This document shows positions 8,601 through 17,300 of a stretch of DNA of 21,747 nucleotides, in pieces (the first letter of the stretch is position 1; each line of letters starts with the position of its first letter). The DNA lies in contig CAMPET010000004.1 in the NCBI GenBank assembly GCA_946803715.1, forward strand, positions 284,285-306,031. The letters run 5' to 3'. Source of the stretch: Beroe ovata. Taxonomy: Eukaryota; Ctenophora; Nuda; Beroida; Beroidae. The position numbers were made by a program, and so were the translations under genes. Under the pieces are notes generated by a model that worked only from the letters and a program-made list of their open reading frames with translations, did not search any database and was not told the origin of the DNA.

Positions 8601-11600
8601 CAGGATCCACAATCCATTATTGAATTATCACCAATAATTTGATCCCAGTGTACCTATATTCACGTCAGCTATCCATTAGGACCGATTCGTCAATTTAACC
8701 GCTTACCTGGGTGTGTGTATATCATGTATGACGTGTGTGTCCAATAATTGACAACTTTGCAAGATCCACATGATCATAAGTGATGGTTTAGTAATTTCAA
8801 TATCCGGGTCGCACCTTGCTGAACATGTGACTTTGCCGTGGTCCAATCAGCGACGGGAACGGTGAGATTGTGATTTTATTCTTGAAGTTGATCACTGGCA
8901 GCCATCCAGTTTTCTTCTGTTCACCCTATTTTGTGCCTGGTTCGAACTGGGTAGGTACTTTCTACAGTAATTTTACCTTGGGGATGTTTTGCTGTTTCCC
9001 GTTTGTTAAACAAACATTTGCTAAGTATGTAACTTTAGTTTCATTAATGTCAACCTTAGTATCATGCTATCCAACCTTTTGAAAACTTCAGTCTAACGGA
9101 TCCTTTCTTTCTCAGTGTTTTGCATTTAGAAGAGATTAACAGAGACCTTGACATCACATCAAGAAAATCAGATAAAGACAGATGTGATGCATTGCAAGAT
9201 ATTACGGTTAGTCAAAATCATGCCTGTTTGCGCTTATTCACCAACAACATGCGACAAAACTCTGAGAAAACCTTAATTAAACGCGGTTGGGAGGGAAAAA
9301 TAACGGAGAATATATGAATTATAAATGCGCAATTGCCTGGATATGTCCTGGTTTACAAAATCGTCAATGCTACCTATTTGAGAAAAGCCTACGAGTTACC
9401 ACTTCACACCATTCTTCTTCAACTAAACTAAAAAGTGTTGGTCTAGCTATCGTAGTAGTTTCTAGTAAGGGGAAGTTCGGCCGCCGCCAGACCAACGTAG
9501 TCTGCACTTTCCTCGGGACTTCTCGTGACTACGAGTCGAGCCTGCTTAGCTCTGCCAGTCATTCTCCACCACCTAGAATTAGAGAGTGATTTGTCAGAGA
9601 ATGAGATGCTAATTCTTGGATATGGAGGTTCACAGATCTTATCAATTATCACTCACTTGCTGGATTTTCCACCCCTCCACTGAGGACAAGATGCCATACT
9701 CTGTTCTGTAAAGGCTACTGGGTCACTCTGTTCAATGGAGAAACTCTTAACAGGATCCACAGGGTCCATCAGGAGCTTATGGTCGATGCTGGTGATTCTT
9801 CCCCTCGCCAGTCCCAGTTTTATACACTGATCTCCTGACCCCTCAAGGAATATGCCAGCTGCTGCCACCACAGTTCCATCGGGCAGGAGTCTGTAGGAAG
9901 TCATCATTCCTCCCAGTGGATTGTCCTTGTTGTCACTAAAGTGGATCGATATCGTCAGATCTACTTCGAATTCCAATTCTTTGAGTTTAATGATATCAAC
10001 TGCAAAAGTGTTGATCTCCGTATCTGCACTCCAAATAGTTCTTTCTGCCAATTTGTTTTGTCTGGCAGGCATTGTTTCAAATGGTTCTACCGTTGGCAGT
10101 GGAGTTGGAGTTGTTGGATTTGGAGCTGGAGTAGTTGGGGCTGGAGTAGTTGAAGCTGGAGTGGTTGGATCTGGTGTGGTTGGAGCTGGAGTGGTTGGAG
10201 CTGGTGTGGTTGGAGCTGGAGTGGTTGGGGCNNNNNNNNNNNNNNNNNNNNNNNNNNNNNNNNNNNNNNNNNNNNNNNNNNNNNNNNNNNNNNNNNNNNN
10301 NNNNNNNNNNNNNNNNNNNNNNNNNNNNNNNNNNNNNNNNNNNNNNNNNNNNNNNNNNNNNNNNNNNNNNNNNNNNNNNNNNNNNNNNNNNNNNNNNNNN
10401 NNNNNNNNNNNNNNNNNNNNNNNNNNNNNNNNNNNNNNNNNNNNNNNNNNNNNNNNNNNNNNNNNNNNNNNNNNNNNNNNNNNNNNNNNNNNNNNNNNNN
10501 NNNNNNNNNNNNNNNNNNNNNNNNNNNNNNNNNNNNNNNNNNNNNNNNNNNNNNNNNNNNNNNNNNNNNNNNNNNNNNNNNNNNNNNNNNNNNNNNNNNN
10601 NNNNNNNNNNNNNNNNNNNNNNNNNNNNNNNNNNNNNNNNNNNNNNNNNNNNNNNNNNNNNNNNNNNNNNNNNNNNNNNNNNNNNNNNGCTGGTGTGGTT
10701 GGAGCTGGTGTGGTTGGAGCTGGTGTGGTTGGAGCTGGAGTAGCTGGAGCTGGAGTAGTTGGGGCCGAATTACTCCCAACACTATCTCCACTTAGTTCAC
10801 CTGAATGAAACTGACAATTCAGGTAAGTTGACAATCAATTTCGTCGTACTACGACATCTCTGATCTCAACTTGTAATATGCAGTGCTAATAAGTTAAAAC
10901 TTTCGAATCTTAATTATCAAATTGAGGCCTTAAGATGTCGAAGTAACAAAAGTGATTGTCAAACATCCTTTTAACTGAGACAGGAGAGAATAAATTCACA
11001 AACCTGAATTGTTATCATGCGTCTGATATTCAACATGCTGGACCATGAACTCCAATTCAACTGACCAGCTGGAATATAAAAGACAGATTTAAAAGACTCC
11101 ATTAATTACTTATTCGTCGTAAAAAGAAACGGCCAGCTCCCAACCATCACATGAAGCAAACATCTTGCCTGTGCAGTTTAGAGTAAGAGCTAGGACCAGG
11201 AAGAAGCAAACATGCGATTTCGTCATGGCTGTATCCTGGATAGAGAGGGTAAGAGGCTGAGGATACGAGTTTAGAAAAAAGTTCGAAATCCAAGTTCAAC
11301 ACACGGGAATCAGCAGCAGTAAGAGAAGCATCGGATATAAGACAAAGCTTTCGTTGCCGCACTTGTGTACAGATGATCCAGTGTATTGAGATTTGCAGCA
11401 TGATTCCGCTAACAAATGCTGGTCAGTGCAATAACCACTAGAAACGTAAACTTGGGAAATTCCTAAGTACCAACAGAGTTATTCTACCTTGGCTGCTTGA
11501 TTGCCATACTATGCGGATTTCAGCAATGGATACCGATACAACTTGCTATATAATAGCTTCTAGACATTCATTTATTCATGAAACCTTATTCATTTACTCA

Positions 11601-14306
11601 TGGGAATTCATGTTATGATTTGTCGCCGGTCACAAACTATTATGTTGTTCACGAAACGCGCGCTCACGTGATCTAGTGGAAAGTCTAATTTTATCTGTCA
11701 GCATTAGTGCTGCGCGCGTCATCACACATGGTTAAACAATAACTTCAAAACTTCCTGGTTACAAATGCTCCACTCGTAGTTAAATTTTGACTACTGAACT
11801 TTCTCAATACAGGAGAAATACAATAGTCTCAGAGAATCATCAGAGTCCGATCGTCAAGTTTTCACATTGCAAATCAAGAAATATGAGGACGAAATAAAGC
11901 ATTCATTGAAGGTAGGACTGTATTATAACGTCCGACGAAAGCTATTCTCGACGTGTCAATCTTTAATGTCGGCGAACCAATATCTACCTCTGCTACCCCT
12001 TCATACTGCGTTTCCACAGTTAAAAGACAGTTTAGCTGATGAAGTGGTTAAACTACGCGAAGTGTGGGCAGAAAGCCAAGAACAGGTACAATTGTCTTAA
12101 GTTGAAATTACCAGGATCCATGCTAGTGATTTTAATTTGACTCGGCTGAATGATTGCTTACCCCAGGAGGCAATGTGGGAGACGAAGTATAACGAAATGG
12201 TCGCTATAACCTCTCAGAAGGAAGAAGAGATAGCAATTTTAGAGGCAGCTACAGCTAAGGAACGTCTCGTGTCGGCTGATGTAAGTTGTGTGAAACTTTA
12301 ATCAGAGTAAATAGTTAGGGGCTGATTCACTTCGAGGTATTTCAGCTAGAGAAGTCGTACTTATAATTTGTGGCAATTATAATCCCTCTTTTGACATATA
12401 CTGGGCACTTTGACACTCTACTACCTCGATCTTCAGTCAATCAAACATCTGGAGAGCGAGATTATCGGATTGAACCAGGAGATCGAAGAGCTGACCGCTA
12501 GAAAACGGTCTGATACCGTGATAGGGAGACTTCAAGGAAAAGTAGAACGCATTGAAGAGGTAGGGGTAAATGACGGAATGTTGATTTTATGTCATTTGTT
12601 TACAGAATGCATTAATTTCAAATCATCCGTTACAATTCATCTTTTCATTCTGGTGCACCACACACAAACACACATACACACATACACACACAAGTAGGTA
12701 CATAGAATAACAATTCAAACGGTAGAATTTGCTCTGATATCCGAGTGTGACGAAACTCCCTCGCTCTGCTGCGGAGGGGGCACTCTCCTCTCATTCTCCT
12801 CCCTAATCACACTCAGAGTCCTCTGACCGCCCCCCTCTGCGGTACACGTACACGTCGCTCTCCTTATACGTTCTATCTGCGATCTTGTGTGGTCACTGTT
12901 CGCAGTTTCTGGCTGCACGTGATTGCGCTGTTCTGCCGAGCCGGATTGAACGGTAAGATCGTGAATTCCGGTTTGAACAAATCGCCGGAACGGCACCATT
13001 CTCCAGTAGTAAATGAAGGGGTTGAGTGCCGAGTTGAGCGAGGTTGGTATGTCGAACACAACCATCCACACATAGTACCTCTCAAAATCGTTTTGGTGGC
13101 TGTACAGCTGATCGAATTGTGCTTTGTACGGTATCCCGTCGTCTACCTCCGTATCATTCATCCAGCTGTTTATAGCGTGTTTCACGAAGCCAAGGTAAAT
13201 GAGCATGGGGATGTTGCAAACAACATAGAGTAGGGTGAAAACAACCACTGTTATGGAGGCATCCGTGTGCCGCTTAACAGCGTTCTCTGTTAAGTTGCCT
13301 TTGGATTTGCCCTGAAATGAGTCGTGATAAGTTGTTTGAATCATGGGATAAGTAGAGTGAGTTACGAAACTTGATATGAATGCTTGAAAAAGCGTCTATA
13401 AGAGTATATAAGACGATAAAACCGGCCAGCTTACCCATTTGAGATAGAACACAGACAAGGTAAACGTGATGAGAATAATTGGTACAGGAGTGGCCATGAC
13501 ACAAGTCCATGCTATCTTGATACCCATCTCTGCTTGTAGCAACCCCCGGGTAAGCACGGTAGAGCTGTTGATTGCCTCGTAGTTGAATCCCGGTAGTGAC
13601 CCATACATGGCACACACCGCTTTGTTTGGGTTGTATGTGATAGCCACATATCCGGTCATGATGGGGACTACGAATAGGCCGATAACAATGATCGCTGAGT
13701 AGACAGAGGGACAGAGAACAGTTATAGCCGGATGGAGCTTGATGTGGGGAAATCTGATGAGCAGGAGACGCGAGATGCTGAGGAACATAACGAGGAAAAC
13801 TGAGAGCATGAGGAAAGTTGTTGTGAGGATTGTCCAGATATCGCAAAACAGAACATCATGGAAAAGGAGGCTGGAGGATTGGCGACCCTCCGTCACAGCC
13901 TGAATGATGGGAAACTGTATCGAGCAGATGAGGCAATCCACCAGGCTCTTGGTGCAGTAGATCCTGTTGAAGAACTGGGAGTTAGTGTTGCGGGACGCTC
14001 GCCGGGAAAAGTGTAGGAATGCGAGGATATTGCCGGGCAAGCCGAATATCGTGAAGATGGAGAGAGTGACACCGATTGTGAGATCGATATGTCCATTAGC
14101 GGATATCTCGACGTTAGATACGGGCATTGTTACATGGTATGCAGCAAGCTGTAGTAATGGAAGTGTTGTTACATTAAAGAATTTGTATAAGATACAGATT
14201 ATAGATCTCATAAGATGCTCACTATCTCGAGAGAACAGAAATCACAACTTTAAGTGCTGGTAACCGACAAATTCGTGTCTAATTTCTATTCGCAGCTATA
14301 TTGAAT

Positions 14307-14347
<41 letters not shown>

Positions 14348-17300
14348 ACTCTCTCACATACAATATGGAACGTTGCTCGAATAACCTCGCAACCGAAACA
14401 AATCCGATAGAATAAAGATCTTTACGAATCTTTGGTCGTGTGACGAGTGATTCATCAACGGTGGCAGACAAATTTGCTTATCACCACGATCATCAAGTTA
14501 CTATAGTTGCAAATCAGGGGCCGCAATTCGATCGATTTATGTGGCTATTGCGTCAATGTTTACAAATCCAATGATATGTGATGATATTTTGTCAAGTGTG
14601 CGTGTTTTAAGTTTTCTGCATTAGGCAAATATATAATGTTCACTTATCCGTATGGTCACGCAGTAGCAGTTCATTATACCAAATAGTAGCAAGGTAAATG
14701 AACTCCCCTTCTCTCTCTCTCAGAGTTTTGCGTTGTGCGCGCGTGCGCGCAGTTTATGATATATGATAGCTTTGAGGGTTAGTTGAAACAAAAAGCCAAT
14801 TATGGGTGTCGCCTGCGTTTAACAACACCGCCCTATCAGCATTTACAGTTACACAAAGCGGCAATAAACAATAGAAAATGCTCATTAAAGTAACCCTATA
14901 TGGACTTTCATTCTCTCAAAGATTTTCAACAACTTTTGGACAAGCGTATTTGTGACGTGGCATTAGCTCGCGGGCTGTGGTATAGAACATAGGAAGAATA
15001 AGCTGGTCCCGTACAAGCGTGATGACGAGCTCTAAGATATATGCCCCGAGCCTAGAGCTCTGCATCGAGCTCTATAACTATTTGAAGCTATTAGAACACT
15101 GCTCCATATGATTAGGTATATCGATAGCCGTACTCAATATGATACAGTGCAGGATATGTGAACGCAATGATGTTAGAAACTATTCGTAACTCATGAAACT
15201 CATCAAAAGTAAGAAAATGAGGAAAGTAAAGTAATTATTAGAGATTTTGTATTTTGTGGCAGTATATTATACCCGTGTTACCTGTATAGCCACTGCCTAT
15301 ATATGCATCGATATGAAGCTATAAGAAAAGTTGGAATGTCTCGGAAAATTGGAGTTTGATCCGTGTCTCTCGTGTTCTCACACTGCAAGACATAACTTAG
15401 CACATAAATTCATGACTCCAAACTCAGGGAAATTTCCCGGAACATCGCCTGTCAAGCTGTTGAAAACATGAATCACTTGTAGCCTGTAGGTGTGTAAGAA
15501 AACATGTCTGATATTTTGGGATTTCTCAGAAGTATGATATGTGATGGTCGGATCACTAAAATAGATATTGATATTGACAGTCAAAAATTATTTGATATCT
15601 TTGTTTGTAACTTCGTATGACGTATCTATGCTTCAAGGTTGCTGTAGCTTTGAAATGTGCTGTATTCCCCTACACAGTTAGCCCATGATGGGGATCAATG
15701 TTATGACGAGGACAGATAGGGCAATGATCACATGCAAGTGTGAGAGAAACGAGGGGTCGGAGAGTAACTCCCACACCTCTGTCCCTTGAATTAGTCACTA
15801 AATTAGTCAGGGCCGGTCACTGATCGTGATTGTACTGACAAAACACTGTGGGGTTAATAAGTCAACTCAAGAGCTTGGGAGATGAGACTGCGATGAAAAT
15901 ATTGTGCTATTGAGGCTATGTGTGGGAATGAGAGACAAAGCGGTTTTCAAATATGTCTTGAACTCACAGATTAGAACCTGCGGTAAGAGCGCCATATTTG
16001 AGGTATAAAGTATCCCCGCCCTGTTTTCGAAACCAGGACGGACTTCAAGTATTGGGCGTGACTAGAATGACTATTCTCGATTGGGCGAAGGGGTTAGGTT
16101 AGCGATCGCGCATGGCGTGCGCAGTTGTCGTCAAATTCGGGATATATATTCGAAACCTGGCTAGGAGTGGTAAGCAGCTCTCTTATGTGCAGCGTTTCAA
16201 CCTTCTTTCGGTCTATGGGATTTGACTTTTGAGTCCTAGAATATGAACAGTGAACATGGGCGTGGTCACATCAAGTAGAATCAGAATAATCACTAGAGAT
16301 GATTATCATTTTTCACATATACCTATCCGAAAAAAAAAACAGCGTGCGAGAACAAATGGCGTGACAAAAGTAGTCCAGTATAACTGGTGACAGAAGTGCC
16401 CGAATGACGCATAGTTCAGAGACATCTGCTACAGCGCTACACATGATGAATCGGATGTTGCGGTGAAACCGCGCCAATATGATATACCGGGGGTGTGCTG
16501 GCAGGGTACACACTTTTATATTGTGCCTATTATAGCCCTACATATATAGTGTGCGTGTGTGTGCGTGCGTGCTTCATAATGAGTATTGCCGTGAGAAGGT
16601 GCTGGATGTTGCGTAATATGCGGAGCTCTGTGTGTGTGTGTATGTGCGTGTGTGTGTGCGTGTGTNGTGTGTGCGTGTGTGTGTGTGCGTGTGCGTGTGT
16701 GCGTGTGTGTGTGTGTGTAATGTTTTCATGAACAGCAATATCACGTCGGCGCTGGTGAGCTGACGAAAGTAGGCACTATCACTTTCATAGGCTTGTACAG
16801 GTGTATAGGCTGGCCCAGATTACCTGGGAAAATGAAGCTGAAATTCTTATATTCTATGGAAGGGGAGAGATGATCGATGGTAATGATACCTTGTTAAAAG
16901 ATTGGGTTGTAGTGAATATAATATAGCTACTTTCCCAGATAAGAGAGATAGGCGAATAACAGGAGCAACATTAATTGAGGGTGGCCGGTTCAGTTAATAT
17001 TTGTATGAACTGAAGTTCTGAATCACTATCAGAAGAATCGACGTCAACGGCGGAACGAGCGTAACACAATACGAAGTTTACAATTCACTGGCATTCCAAT
17101 GAATTCCTTTGAAAATATTGATATTATTGCAAAACTAATATACTTCTGAATATTCATCGGTGAAGACCTGCAATTGGCGGTGATCCAGTGCGGATACATC
17201 TCTTTAGGTATAGAGTAGGGGCGATTCGAGTAGGCTCTCGACTGTGAAAACTCGCGGCTTTTCTCAGAGATGTGATAACCATCTCTGCTCAATTTGGTCA

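Noticed and set aside
10087-10791. Leu/Gln/Pro repeat frame on the minus strand
   Set aside because: A shifted frame of the same 15-base repeat. Repeats divisible by three stay open in several frames.
9921-10808. Plus-strand 295-codon open frame rich in Gly/Val
   Set aside because: It is the antisense shadow of the APTTP minisatellite plus a run of N. The minus-strand reading has a signal peptide, splice sites and a structured C-terminal part.
12889-13233. 114-codon plus-strand frame
   Set aside because: Antisense shadow of GPCR exon 2, which has clear transmembrane and NPxxY features.
16495-16731. Plus-strand frame rich in Val/Cys
   Set aside because: Translation of a GT microsatellite.
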